This document shows positions 35,660 through 44,929 of a stretch of 64,000 bases of DNA, piece after piece. How positions within the stretch are numbered: the stretch's first letter is position 1; the number at the start of each line of letters is the position of its first letter. The DNA is from an uncultured Erythrobacter sp. (GTDB lineage: Bacteria; Pseudomonadota; Alphaproteobacteria; Sphingomonadales; Sphingomonadaceae), in the NCBI GenBank assembly GCA_947493165.1, contig CANLPY010000001.1, positions 744,001 to 808,000 on the forward strand, given 5' to 3'. Under the pieces are notes generated by a model. That model had not been told where the DNA came from and searched no databases. It saw only the letters and a program-made list of their open reading frames with translations. A program made the position numbers and the translations under genes.

Positions 35660-38658
35660 GCGGCGTTATCCGCATTGTCAGCCAGCGCGATCAGCCATTC
35701 ATCTAGGCGCATGAGCTGGTCGTAATCAGTGTAGCCCGGATAATCCGGGTTTTCTTTCGCGACGAAGGGATCGCTGCCCTTGATAAAGCGGCGGATGGCT
35801 TCGGCGAGCTTCTCTTCATGCTTTGGCAGAAACTCATCAGGGGTAAGACCGCTTCGCTTATTGCCGACCTTCATTGGCACATCGACAAAGCCGAACTCAC
35901 CCTTGTCCTTTGCCATCGACCAATATTCAAATCCGGTCGCATCGCCGGACAAGCCATCAAAATCGCCATCGCGCGCGATCAGACCCAACAAACCAAGCTG
36001 CAGTGCAAAACCGGCTTCTACTTTAGCACGGGTTGGCGGTCTGCCGGTCTTATAATCGACAATCGCGAGGGTTCCGTCCTCAAGCCGATCAATCCGGTCC
36101 ACCCGGCCATAAACGCGCACGCCGTTGACCACCATTGATCCCTTGCGCTCCCACGCGATGACTTGGCGTGCCTCATCTGCGTCGATCTTTTCTGAGAAAT
36201 ACCGCAGCGCCGCGAGCAGGCGCGGCCGCCAAAGGCCCATAAACAGCGGATGGCATTGCTGATCGCGGAAATGCGCCTCTGCGATGGCGACAATATCCGC
36301 GCTCGGATCTTTGCTGCGCGCTTCATGCCACAGCTCCAGGATCTTGTGCGTCAACGTGCCGCGCAGTGCCGGATCGCTGAACGGATCAGCCTCCAGCTGG
36401 TCCAGCGCATTCAAGCCCAGCACTTCGGCGGCATAGAATTGATAGGGATCACCCAGCAACCGGTCGAGCGCGGTAACTTTGATCGCTACATCGCGCTGAT
36501 CGGCCGATGGCATCGGCGCCGGACGCGGATATTGCGGCGCGCGCTCTACCGTCCGGTCCAACTGCGGCAAAATTGCCGGGATCACAGCCTCGCGGTAATC
36601 CTGCGCCAAATCGCCCAGCAAGGCCTCTACCCGCAGCAAGAACCGAGAGGGAATTGTTGGCCCTTCCTTGTCGCGCTCTGCCCGGCTGAGCACCACTTCG
36701 GGCGCGCCCATCGCTCCGGCCAAATCATGCGCAGCAAGGCCGATGCGAAATTCTGCGCCGGGCACGCCAAGCGCGCGCAAAACGCCGGGCGCCAGCAGTG
36801 CATCCGGGCCTGGGCTTTGGGGCCAGCTGCCTTCATTCAGCCCGCCACATATGATCAGATCAGCGCGCGCCATGCGGCTTTCCAGCAGACCATAAATCGC
36901 GACCCTTGGGTGTCCGCCATAGGGAGGCCGCACCGCAATCTCATCCATCGCATCGCGCAAGGCACTGCCCAAATCGCGCGGCGCAATATGTGTGCCCGTA
37001 GCGCGGGCGTGCAGCCGCAAGTCCTCAACCATAGCGGATAGAGCGCGGCCATCTTCGCGCGCCCAAATGGCTTCACCTGCCAAGGCTTCTGCGGCGCTGC
37101 TCAGCACATCAAGCGCGTCGGCAAGCGCAATTGTCTCATCAGGAATCACTAGCATGGAAAGCAGCGCTTCCGCCTCGCTCCACCAGTCCGAAACCTCAGC
37201 CTTTTCAGCAACGGAGCGCAGCGGCCCGAACCCCGGCGCAGGCGATGGCCCGCGCAGTTTTCGCTCGAACTTGCGTAGATACGCGAGCCATTCGCGCCGA
37301 TCATCACCGGCCCGGACCAGCGGATGCGCCAAGGCTGCGACGATCGCAGTTGGCGTCATCGTTCCACTCGCCAGCTCAGCCAGCAAGGCGAACATGCGCC
37401 CTGCCGCCGTAAGCGATAGCGGACGGCCTGCGGAATCGTCGGCATCAATGTTCCAGCGCGACAAATGCTGCGCAACACGGCGCGCTAGACTGCGGTCTGC
37501 AGCTATCACTGCAATGCGTTTTTCCGGCTGATCCAACGCTTCACGAACAAGCAGCGCGATGGCCTGCGCTTCTTCCTCAGATGTTGCGCTGGTTAGCAAA
37601 CGCACACCGGCAAGGCGGCGCTTGTCAGCAGGCATATCCGCCCAGCTCGAACTGGCCTCTGGCGGCAGAAACAGGGAACTGATCGCATGGGTGCGCGCGG
37701 GCTCTGCCGCGCCGATCCCGCGCCGGTGCCACTGGCGCACTTCTTCGCGCGCAATACCCATTCGGCCAAGCAGCAATTTGAGGTGATATTGCGGATGCGT
37801 CAGCGCGTCATTCTTGGCAAACACATCCCCGCCCGGCTGATCCCTTTGCCCGGCACGCCCCAGCTCATCCCACGCATCCCCCGGCATGGACAGATCAAGG
37901 TCGGGCAAGATCACCGCGCCATTTTCAAGGTCAGCAATGCTGCGCAGCATTCGCGCAAGAGCGGGCGCGGCACTGGTAACACCAGCAGCGACAATCGGAC
38001 CGGCCGGCGGGCTTGCTTTCCATTCGCGCGCAGCCCGCTCAAACAGCATGTTGCGGCGGGTCGCAGCATCGACATGCCCGCCCTCATCCAGAGAAAAACG
38101 CCAGCGTGCTTGCACTCTGGCAAACAGGCGGATCGATTCCTGCCAATGTTTTGCGAGACTCGGCTCAAGGTCGAGCACCCTATTATCAAGCAAATCTTCG
38201 GGTGTTTTTTCCTCAACCAGCAGCCGGTCCATCGTGCGCGCCAGATCCCGCGCCATCCGCAGGATCGCGGCGCCCGGCGGTATTGGGTTGTCCTGTTTCT
38301 CCACCTCAGCGCGCAGTAATTGTGCGAGCGTAAACCAGCGCCGGGTTGGCTCAATCGCGGGCGGAATATCGCTCGCGCCCAAGGGATCAAGCAACGTGCC
38401 CAGCTTCTCATCCAGATCAAGATCGCCCACTGCGACCATGCGCGGCATCAGCAGCCCTGCTTCACCGGTTTCTCCCGCATGGCGGATAAAGGCTTCGCTG
38501 ATTGTGCGCGCAGCGCGGGTCGAGGGGACAAGCAGTGTCAGCCGTGCCAGCCCTATACCGTCTTGAGAATATCGCGGGACAAGGCCCGCAACCAATGCAT
38601 CGGCAAAGCCGCGGTGCGCAGCGATGGAATAGACATTGGGTTGGGGGCGCTCAGCCAC
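35656..38658 (-). CDS. addB: double-strand-break repair protein AddB
   Basis: 1000-residue partner of AddA with an inactivated helicase fold at the N-terminus and a second nuclease domain at the C-terminus. The start region LTLLVPSTRAARTISEAFI replaces a Walker A, and IICGGLNEGSWPQSPGPDA is a family motif near residue 600. The nuclease signature is VRVYGRVDRIDRLEDG then IVDYKTGRPP (about residues 870-900). I count only two cysteines in the whole protein, so the four-cysteine iron-sulfur staple of Bacillus AddB cannot be present. It overlaps murU by 8 bp. Confidence 0.93.
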   Translation of the reverse strand: MAERPQPNVYSIAAHRGFADALVAGLVPRYSQDGIGLARLTLLVPSTRAARTISEAFIRHAGETGEAGLLMPRMVAVGDLDLDEKLGTLLDPLGASDIPPAIEPTRRWFTLAQLLRAEVEKQDNPIPPGAAILRMARDLARTMDRLLVEEKTPEDLLDNRVLDLEPSLAKHWQESIRLFARVQARWRFSLDEGGHVDAATRRNMLFERAAREWKASPPAGPIVAAGVTSAAPALARMLRSIADLENGAVILPDLDLSMPGDAWDELGRAGQRDQPGGDVFAKNDALTHPQYHLKLLLGRMGIAREEVRQWHRRGIGAAEPARTHAISSLFLPPEASSSWADMPADKRRLAGVRLLTSATSEEEAQAIALLVREALDQPEKRIAVIAADRSLARRVAQHLSRWNIDADDSAGRPLSLTAAGRMFALLAELASGTMTPTAIVAALAHPLVRAGDDRREWLAYLRKFERKLRGPSPAPGFGPLRSVAEKAEVSDWWSEAEALLSMLVIPDETIALADALDVLSSAAEALAGEAIWAREDGRALSAMVEDLRLHARATGTHIAPRDLGSALRDAMDEIAVRPPYGGHPRVAIYGLLESRMARADLIICGGLNEGSWPQSPGPDALLAPGVLRALGVPGAEFRIGLAAHDLAGAMGAPEVVLSRAERDKEGPTIPSRFLLRVEALLGDLAQDYREAVIPAILPQLDRTVERAPQYPRPAPMPSADQRDVAIKVTALDRLLGDPYQFYAAEVLGLNALDQLEADPFSDPALRGTLTHKILELWHEARSKDPSADIVAIAEAHFRDQQCHPLFMGLWRPRLLAALRYFSEKIDADEARQVIAWERKGSMVVNGVRVYGRVDRIDRLEDGTLAIVDYKTGRPPTRAKVEAGFALQLGLLGLIARDGDFDGLSGDATGFEYWSMAKDKGEFGFVDVPMKVGNKRSGLTPDEFLPKHEEKLAEAIRRFIKGSDPFVAKENPDYPGYTDYDQLMRLDEWLIALADNADNAA

Positions 38659-39367
38659 CCTTTAACGCATCTTCGGTTGGGCGAATGGCTTGCGGAGTGC
38701 CCACTTCAAACCACTCGCCGGTAAAGGATGTGCCGAACAAGCGTCCTTCCTCAATCGCGCGGCTCCACAGAATATTGGTCGAGAATTTACCCTTGGGCGC
38801 ATCGCGCAGCAAGCGGTGCGAAATCAGCTGTATGCCAGTGTAGATGAAGGGTGCGATCCGGCCAGCCGTGCGCCGCCGCAAGCGCCCAAGTGCATCCATG
38901 TGAAAGTCACCCGGCCCATTGAAGTTCTTGGCCCGTGAATGCGGCACAAGCAGTAACAAGGCGTCCATCGCGTCTGCATCCCATCGCTGGGAGAGATCGT
39001 GAAATGCGTCACGCGGCCCATCAAGCCAAATGTTATCAGCGTTTAGGCAAAAGAACGGATCGGGCAGAATGCCTTGCGCCTTAATCATGCCGCCGCCGGT
39101 CTCAAGCAGTTCCTCGCGCTCATCAGAGACCACAATTTTCGGCGCGTCCCGCTCTTTCACATGCGCTTCGAGCGCATCGGCAAGGTAATGCACATTGACG
39201 ATGGCACGCGCCACGCCTGCCTCTTTCAAGCGGTCCAGCGCATGATCGATCAGCGGCTTACCCGCGACCCGCACCAATGGCTTTGGCTGACTGGCGGTTA
39301 ACGGTCGCATACGCTTGCCCATCCCAGCGGCCATGACCATTGCGGTATCGCTGGCGAGTTTGGTCAT
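38651..39367 (-). CDS. murU: N-acetylmuramate-1-phosphate uridylyltransferase-like nucleotidyltransferase
   Basis: Sugar-1-phosphate nucleotidyltransferase of 238 residues. The N-terminal signature MVMAAGMGKRMRPLTASQPK matches the GxGxRxxPxTxxxPK motif, and further blocks are KPLVRVAGKPLIDHAL, ETGGGMIKA and FFCLNADN. Next to an AmgK-like kinase it fits MurU of the cell-wall recycling bypass, which makes UDP-MurNAc from MurNAc-1-phosphate without going through glucosamine; that assignment is inference from neighbours. The 4-bp overlap with amgK and 8-bp overlap with addB put it inside the long operon. Confidence 0.86.
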   Translation of the reverse strand: MTKLASDTAMVMAAGMGKRMRPLTASQPKPLVRVAGKPLIDHALDRLKEAGVARAIVNVHYLADALEAHVKERDAPKIVVSDEREELLETGGGMIKAQGILPDPFFCLNADNIWLDGPRDAFHDLSQRWDADAMDALLLLVPHSRAKNFNGPGDFHMDALGRLRRRTAGRIAPFIYTGIQLISHRLLRDAPKGKFSTNILWSRAIEEGRLFGTSFTGEWFEVGTPQAIRPTEDALKGG

Positions 39368-40353
39368 TTGATCTCTCCGCCATGCGCCGCGCGAAGCTCT
39401 GCCGGGATATTAGCGTCAAACCAATCTGCAACCGGGGCAAGTGCGGGATGCGCAAGATCACGCTCCATCGCCTTCCACACCCGCGGGATCAAAGTGGGAT
39501 AGCGCGGCTTTTTATCGCGCTTGTAGAGCCGGGTGAAAATGCCAACGATCTTGGCGTTGCGCTGCGCACCTAGCCGCGCATAATCGGCGGCGAAGTGCTC
39601 ATCAGTGTCTGCGCGTTCCAGATACCGGGCGAGCATTGCCGCCTCCAGTTCCTCAGAGACATCGCGGCGCGCATCTTGCAGCAATGACACCAGATCATAT
39701 GCCCGGTGGCCCACCAGAGCGTCTTGAAAGTCAATCAGGCCTTGCGGCGCACCTGACGCCGGATCGCCCAGCAACATGATGTTTTCCGCATGGTAATCGC
39801 GCAGCACCGTGACGCCGGGCTGTTGCCGCTCTAGCATGGGCGCAAGCGCCTCTTGCCATGCCGCGTTATAGCCCGCCGCATCGACATCAAGGCTTTGTGC
39901 CGGGCAATACCATTCGGTCAGAAGAGCAGCTTCGCGGGCGTAGGTAGGCATATCATACGGCGCAAACGGCCCTGGCGCGCATTTGTGCAAATCGACCAGC
40001 GCATCAATCGCGCCTGCATAAGCGGCGTGTTCCCGATCAGCGTTCACGTCCAGCCAATCGCGCATCCTATCATCGCCGAAATCTTCCAGTAGCACCCAGC
40101 CGCGTGGCGCATCAGCCGCGTAGATTTCCGGCGCGCGCAGCCCCAGCCCGCTGAGCCATTCCGCGACATTCAGAAAGGGGACCGGATCTTCGTGCGGCGG
40201 CGGGGCATGCATCAACATGCCCGGCTGTCCGCTCGCTTGTTTCAATCGGAAGTAACGCCTGAATGAAGCATCTCCAGGTATGGGATCAATGGCGGCATCG
40301 CCCCACCCTGCTGCTTCAAGAAATTGGTGAATGCCGGACGGTAGCTCGCTCAT
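39364..40353 (-). CDS. amgK: anomeric MurNAc/GlcNAc kinase-like aminoglycoside-phosphotransferase-family protein
   Basis: 329-residue APH/choline-kinase-fold protein from the ATG at 40353 (MSELPSGIHQFLEAAGWGDA). The catalytic loop is RDYHAENIMLLG (Brenner HxDxxxxN variant, D-Y-H-x-E-N), followed by LIDFQDALVGHRAYDLVSLLQDARRDV with the metal-binding Asp. Paired with the MurU-like gene it fits AmgK, which phosphorylates MurNAc and GlcNAc at the anomeric carbon for peptidoglycan recycling. The 4-bp overlaps with tsaE and murU show tight coupling. Substrate is inferred from the pairing; a generic phosphotransferase cannot be excluded. Confidence 0.86.
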   Translation of the reverse strand: MSELPSGIHQFLEAAGWGDAAIDPIPGDASFRRYFRLKQASGQPGMLMHAPPPHEDPVPFLNVAEWLSGLGLRAPEIYAADAPRGWVLLEDFGDDRMRDWLDVNADREHAAYAGAIDALVDLHKCAPGPFAPYDMPTYAREAALLTEWYCPAQSLDVDAAGYNAAWQEALAPMLERQQPGVTVLRDYHAENIMLLGDPASGAPQGLIDFQDALVGHRAYDLVSLLQDARRDVSEELEAAMLARYLERADTDEHFAADYARLGAQRNAKIVGIFTRLYKRDKKPRYPTLIPRVWKAMERDLAHPALAPVADWFDANIPAELRAAHGGEIK

Positions 40354-40793
40354 GGCATCCGCCCTAGCCAATCCGGGCCCGCTTGGGCAGTCGCTTTGCG
40401 GCCCTCCCCCACAGTTTCAAGCGTGATTGAAAGGCACGCTGCCTCCTGCGCGAAACCGCCAGCGTTCTCAGGCCATTCCGCAATCAAAGCGGCACCTTCA
40501 CGGTAGTCATCAAGGCCGATCTCATGGCGCTCATCGGGATGCTCCAAACGGTAGAAATCGGCATGGACCACAGGGATGCGCAACGGCGGCGCATCATAAG
40601 TTTCAATGATCGTGAAAGTCGGCGAAGGGACTTCATTTTGATAGCCGAGCGCGGCAATGATAGAGCGCGCCAACGTTGTTTTCCCTGCGCCCAGCCCGCC
40701 GCTGAGCGAAACGACGTCTCCCGCGCGCAGGTGCGCGGCAATCCGCTCTCCAAATGCCTGCATCGCGCCAAGGTCTGGGAGGTTGATCTCCAT
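40350..40793 (-). CDS. tsaE: tRNA threonylcarbamoyladenosine biosynthesis ATPase TsaE
   Basis: P-loop ATPase of 147 residues needed for the t6A37 modification of ANN-decoding tRNAs, acting with TsaB and TsaD. From the ATG at 40793 (MEINLPDLGAMQAFG) the Walker A is LSGGLGAGKTTLARSII, followed by VPSPTFTIIETYDA, the family block HADFYRLEHPDE, and IAEWPENAGGF. The upstream reading into the divL stop region was rejected as non-conserved. It follows divL with a 13-bp gap and overlaps amgK by 4 bp. tsaB and tsaD are not in the window. Confidence 0.95.
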   Translation of the reverse strand: MEINLPDLGAMQAFGERIAAHLRAGDVVSLSGGLGAGKTTLARSIIAALGYQNEVPSPTFTIIETYDAPPLRIPVVHADFYRLEHPDERHEIGLDDYREGAALIAEWPENAGGFAQEAACLSITLETVGEGRKATAQAGPDWLGRMP

Positions 40794-40806
40794 CACAACG
40801 CGCCCC

Positions 40807-43143
40807 TTACGGAAGCCGAATGGTCGCGGTCGTCCCCGCGCCTTCTTCACTTTCGAGTTTGAGCGCCCCGCCATGCGCTTCGATCAATTGCTTGGCGAGC
40901 GGCAGGCCCAAACCCTGACGGCGTTCTATCGAACCATCATCGTGTGTGCGCGCATTTCCTAGCGCGCGGTCTAGATCATCGGCGCTCATCCCCCGGCCAT
41001 TGTCCGAAATCACAATCTCAGCGCCGGTGGTCTTTTGTGCGATGGAAATCTCAATCTGGCCTTCTGGCGGCGTCCCTTCAATGGCATTGTCCAGCAGATT
41101 ACCAATTGCGCGGCCCAATTGCCGCGTGTCAGCGTCAACCATGCGCCCTTTGCGTCCGCGCAAATCCAACCCAAGCTGCGCCTCGATAATGGCGCTTTCG
41201 CGTTCCCGCACCAGCGCGGTAAGGAACGGCAGCAAGTCGATTTCCTGTTTGGTGATCGGAAGCAATCCAGCTTCACTTTGCGACAGGTCCAGCACGTTTT
41301 CGACTTGGTCGGTCAAGCGGCCAACACTCTCGATAATGGCATCGACATATTCGCCCATTTGCTCACCGACGTCCCCTGCCGCGCCGCTTTTGATCAGCTC
41401 GGCAAACCCGCCAATCGAAGTGAGCGGTGTGCGGAATTCGTACGACATATTGGCGAGGAAGCGCGCCTTCACCGTATCGGCCTCTTCCAGCGCCTGATTG
41501 CGTTCCAACAGCGCGTTCTCCGCATTCACCGACGCGGTGATGTCGAGCACTGTAAGCAATCCATTGCCATCAGGCAGCGGAACCCCAGCAAATTCGAGCG
41601 AACGCCCGTCCGTCAATTCAACCCGGCCACCTTTCTCGCGCCGGTCGAGTGTCGCTGCGCGCACGACCGCTCCAATGGATTTTGATTGCGCAGGCTGAAC
41701 CAAGTTTTCAGCAATCGCATCGAGCAGTTCTTGCGCCGCAGGGTGAGTATCAAGAAACTCGCTGGTGAGGCCCCATGTCCCGGCAAAGCTGCGGTTCCAC
41801 AATTGCAGTGAGCCATCCGGTGCAAAAATCGCGAGCGCTTCAAACAGGCTATCCAGCGTAGCGGTACGCGTGCGAAGCAAAGTGTCGCGCGTGGCGGACA
41901 AGGCGAGACTTTCGGTGCGATCCTCCGCGATCAGCACCATCCCGCCATCGGGCATTGGTTGGGCAACCACGCGCAAGTGCGTGCCCCCAGGCAGCGGCCA
42001 TGCCTCTTCGATTGTCTCTGCCGTACCGAACCAGGCGATGTGTTCACGCCGCCATTCGGGGAAGTCGCGCACTTCTGGCGTGAACCCTTGGTCGCGCGCG
42101 TCGGACAAGAACCGCGCAAATGTCAGCCCGCTGACCGATTGATTTGCCAAGCCAAATTGGCGGCGAAACGGACGGTTGGCAAAGCTCAATTGCTCTTTCG
42201 CATCGAACAATGCGACACCAACAGAAAGCTGATCCAGCATTGCGCGCTGCGCATCGCGGTAGGCGCGGAACTCGCGGCGTTCCTGCTCTTGCTCTTCGAT
42301 GTCGATGGCATATCCCGCAACGCCCTCTGCGCCCAAAGGCAGGTCGCTGACCCGCATGGAGCGGCGCTGACCCTGAATTGTCGCCGGGACAATCCGTTCA
42401 GATTTCTCCTGTTGTTTGAGCGATGCGCGGGCGATGTCTGATGGTTTTTGCCCATCAAGATCTTCGATCAATTCAACCTGCCCGCTGATCACCGCGGCGG
42501 CGTCATCAGCGGCAACCGCATCAACATAGGCCTGATTGACCAGTCGCAATTTCATATCCGATGCCCGGAACCACATCGGCATGGGCGCCGCCTCAATCAA
42601 ACCGATCAATGCAGCAAAATCGCTTTCCGCCCGCATCGCTGCTGCGCGCAATTTCGATAGCTCATCTTCGCTTTCCGAAAAGTCGAACACCCAAATCAGC
42701 GCTGCGCCGCCCGGCGAGACTTGCGGATCAGCGAGCGCCCCTTGCAGCGCGAGGCTGCGCTCTGACCCGGGCGGGGTCAGCGCCATCTGGAAAGGTGCGG
42801 CGGTCTTTTGCGTGCGCCGGACATTTTCAGACAGTTCAGCCAGTTGTTCAGCGGTGAGCCCTTCGCCGCCTTCTGCGTCCAGTTCGCTTAGATAGCGCGG
42901 CATTGCAGCAAGCCCGAGCCAACGCGCCAGCCGTTCTGGCGCTTCGATCCGGCCATCAACCCTGACCAACAAAGGGATTGCCGGGGCCACATCGAGCATG
43001 TGCTGCATCCTACGCAGAGAGATTTGCAGCGCATTGGTCCGCCGCGTGTCGCCGTTCGCGCGCAGCATGAGCACCGCCGCGCCTACCGTCCATGCGGCAA
43101 GCACTAAGCCGATTACTGCCAAAGCGGTCGAAGAAAACTCCAT
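40807..43143 (-). CDS. divL: DivL-like sensor pseudo-histidine-kinase (Tyr in the H box)
   Basis: 778-residue membrane-associated kinase-like protein: one N-terminal transmembrane helix (about residues 8-27), two or more PAS-type regions (about 175-290, 300-415, 425-540), a dimerisation helix and a HATPase domain with NLLDNAIEG, ISDNGRGMS and GLGLPLAKQL. The H box reads FLANMSYEFRTPLTSI, so Tyr568 (codon 41440-41442) stands where other kinases have the phosphorylated His. That substitution defines Caulobacter DivL, a regulator of CckA/DivK signalling and so of CtrA. The length is close to the Caulobacter protein (about 769). The neighbours tsaE and amgK are conserved. The function is inferred by homology. 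Confidence 0.9.
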   Translation of the reverse strand: MEFSSTALAVIGLVLAAWTVGAAVLMLRANGDTRRTNALQISLRRMQHMLDVAPAIPLLVRVDGRIEAPERLARWLGLAAMPRYLSELDAEGGEGLTAEQLAELSENVRRTQKTAAPFQMALTPPGSERSLALQGALADPQVSPGGAALIWVFDFSESEDELSKLRAAAMRAESDFAALIGLIEAAPMPMWFRASDMKLRLVNQAYVDAVAADDAAAVISGQVELIEDLDGQKPSDIARASLKQQEKSERIVPATIQGQRRSMRVSDLPLGAEGVAGYAIDIEEQEQERREFRAYRDAQRAMLDQLSVGVALFDAKEQLSFANRPFRRQFGLANQSVSGLTFARFLSDARDQGFTPEVRDFPEWRREHIAWFGTAETIEEAWPLPGGTHLRVVAQPMPDGGMVLIAEDRTESLALSATRDTLLRTRTATLDSLFEALAIFAPDGSLQLWNRSFAGTWGLTSEFLDTHPAAQELLDAIAENLVQPAQSKSIGAVVRAATLDRREKGGRVELTDGRSLEFAGVPLPDGNGLLTVLDITASVNAENALLERNQALEEADTVKARFLANMSYEFRTPLTSIGGFAELIKSGAAGDVGEQMGEYVDAIIESVGRLTDQVENVLDLSQSEAGLLPITKQEIDLLPFLTALVRERESAIIEAQLGLDLRGRKGRMVDADTRQLGRAIGNLLDNAIEGTPPEGQIEISIAQKTTGAEIVISDNGRGMSADDLDRALGNARTHDDGSIERRQGLGLPLAKQLIEAHGGALKLESEEGAGTTATIRLP

Positions 43144-43189
43144 AACATGCAGCTATGCGGCGCGCGCCCGCGATGCAACGGGGCGGGAA

Positions 43190-43227
43190 AGAAAAAGCCC
43201 CCGCAAAATCGACACTTTGCGAGGGCT
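43190..43227 (-). terminator. rho-independent terminator after ahcY
   Basis: Arms AGCCCCCGCAAA (43196-43207) and TTTGCGAGGGCT (43216-43227) pair at 11 of 12 positions. On the minus strand the stem is followed by TTTTTC. It separates ahcY from divL, which is read in the same direction. Confidence 0.8.
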
Positions 43228-43257
43228 TCACCATTTTTCTCGATAAGCGTAGACCGC

Positions 43258-44676
43258 TTAGTAGCGGTAGTGGTCCGGTTTGAACGGCCCGTCCTTAGGC
43301 ACACCGATGTAATCGGCCTGCTTTTGGCTCAATTGGCTCAGCTCAACACCCAGTTTTTCAAGGTGCAAGGCGGCAACCTTCTCATCCAAGTGTTTTGGCA
43401 GAACGTATACATCGTTCTTGTACTCATCTGACTTCGTGAACAGTTCAATCTGGGCCAGCGTCTGGTTGGTGAAGCTAGCGCTCATCACAAAGCTCGGGTG
43501 GCCGGTGGCACAGCCCAAGTTTACCAAGCGACCCTTGGCGAGGATAAGCAAAGACTTTCCATCAGGCATGGTCACCATGTCGGTGCCTTCCTTGATTTCT
43601 TTCCAATCGTAATTGTCGAGCGCGGAAATTTGTATCTCGCTGTCGAAGTGGCCGATGTTGCACACGATCGCCATGTTCTTCATCAGCTTCATGTGCTCGC
43701 CAGTGATCACGTCTTCATTGCCGGTCGCAGTCACAAAGATGTCAGCACGCTTGGCACCTTCTTCCATAGAGACGACCTCATAGCCGTCCATCGCCGCTTG
43801 CAGAGCACAGATGGGATCAACTTCGGTCACCATAACGCGCGCGCCGCCATCGCGCAGCGAAGCGGCGGAGCCTTTACCAACGTCGCCATAACCAGCAACG
43901 CAGGCAACCTTACCGGCCAGCATAACGTCGGTTGCCCGGCGGATCGCATCAACCAGCGATTCCTTACAGCCATAGAGGTTGTCGAATTTCGATTTGGTCA
44001 CGCTATCGTTCACGTTGATCGCAGGGAATGGCAGCTTGCCTTGCTTTGCGATTTGATAGAGCCGCATCACGCCAGTGGTGGTCTCTTCCGACACGCCTTT
44101 GATATTCTGAACCGACTTGGTCAGGTAACCCGGTTTTGCAGCGACATAAGCTTTAAGAGCGCGCTGAAACTCGATTTCTTCGGCATTGGCAGGGGCTGGC
44201 ATTTCCTCGCCCGCTTCAAGGCGCGCGCCCCAAAGTGCAAACATGGTCGCATCGCCGCCATCGTCGAGGATGATATTCGCAGTTTGGTCAGGGTCGGCAT
44301 CGGTCGACCAATCGAAGATGTTGCCGACATAATCCCAATATTCAGCCAACGTCTCACCTTTGATCGCGAACACAGGGATGCCCTGATCCGCGATCGCCGC
44401 AGCCGCGTGATCTTGCGTCGAAAAGATGTTGCAGGTTGCCCAGCGCACTTCTGCTCCCAGCGCAGTGAGCGTCTCGATCAAAACAGCGGTTTGGATCGTC
44501 ATGTGTAGCGAACCGGTGATGCGCGCGCCTTTCAGCGGCTGCGCAGCGCCATACTCTTCGCGAAGAGCCATAAGGCCCGGCATTTCTGTTTCAGCGATAG
44601 CAATCTCGTCGCGGCCATATTGTGCGAGCGAAATGTCTTTAATGATATAATCCTGAGTGGCAGCAGCAGTGGCCAT
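43258..44676 (-). CDS. ahcY: S-adenosylhomocysteinase
   Basis: NAD-dependent enzyme that splits S-adenosylhomocysteine to homocysteine and adenosine, keeping methylation and the methionine cycle running. It has 472 residues from the ATG at 44676 with GGAG at good spacing; the upstream frame was rejected. Motifs: [30 protein letters not shown], the NAD-binding [43 protein letters not shown] and the C-terminal PFKPDHYRY typical of the family. A palindrome and repeats lie upstream (see the operator candidate). It is a single gene closed by its own hairpin terminator before divL. Confidence 0.97.
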   Translation of the reverse strand: MATAAATQDYIIKDISLAQYGRDEIAIAETEMPGLMALREEYGAAQPLKGARITGSLHMTIQTAVLIETLTALGAEVRWATCNIFSTQDHAAAAIADQGIPVFAIKGETLAEYWDYVGNIFDWSTDADPDQTANIILDDGGDATMFALWGARLEAGEEMPAPANAEEIEFQRALKAYVAAKPGYLTKSVQNIKGVSEETTTGVMRLYQIAKQGKLPFPAINVNDSVTKSKFDNLYGCKESLVDAIRRATDVMLAGKVACVAGYGDVGKGSAASLRDGGARVMVTEVDPICALQAAMDGYEVVSMEEGAKRADIFVTATGNEDVITGEHMKLMKNMAIVCNIGHFDSEIQISALDNYDWKEIKEGTDMVTMPDGKSLLILAKGRLVNLGCATGHPSFVMSASFTNQTLAQIELFTKSDEYKNDVYVLPKHLDEKVAALHLEKLGVELSQLSQKQADYIGVPKDGPFKPDHYRY

Positions 44677-44752
44677 GATATTCTCCGAGGATGTCTTTGT
44701 GAGGGTATTTTGAACTGTTCCGCGCCCTAGCCGCCAAGGCCGCGACAAGCAA

Positions 44753-44772
44753 ATATAAAGTTTTCTTTATAT
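44753..44772 (-). promoter_or_regulatory. palindromic operator candidate upstream of ahcY
   Basis: Perfect 8-bp inverted arms ATATAAAG (44753-44760) and CTTTATAT (44765-44772) separated by TTTT, lying about 77 bp upstream of the ahcY start in an AT-rich patch that also offers a TATATT -10-like box. In proteobacteria ahcY is often controlled by the ArsR-type repressor SahR, which binds such palindromes; that link is inference from the gene and the shape of the site. Confidence 0.55.
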
Positions 44773-44805
44773 CTAAAATCCCACACATGCAGAGTGCTAT
44801 CTAAG

Positions 44806-44844
44806 CCAAAGTGCGGCGCCAAAGTGCGGCGCCAAAGTGCGGCG
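44806..44844. repeat. three perfect tandem 13-bp repeats
   Basis: The unit CCAAAGTGCGGCG occurs three times without a mismatch (44806-44818, 44819-44831, 44832-44844). It lies in the 367-bp non-coding gap between the divergent ahcY and peroxiredoxin genes. Apart from this, the ahcY palindrome, the 44930-44969 inverted repeat and the peroxiredoxin ribosome site, I see nothing in this gap. Confidence 0.85.
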
Positions 44845-44929
44845 ACTGTGCGGGGGCATGCACAGCCGCCTGACGAGGCGCGCGAACGCACCACGTTTGG
44901 GCCCATCACTAATGCATTGATCTACTTAC

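Noticed and set aside
44806..44844. CRISPR-like repeats
   Set aside because: The 13-bp units are head to tail without spacers and there are no cas genes.
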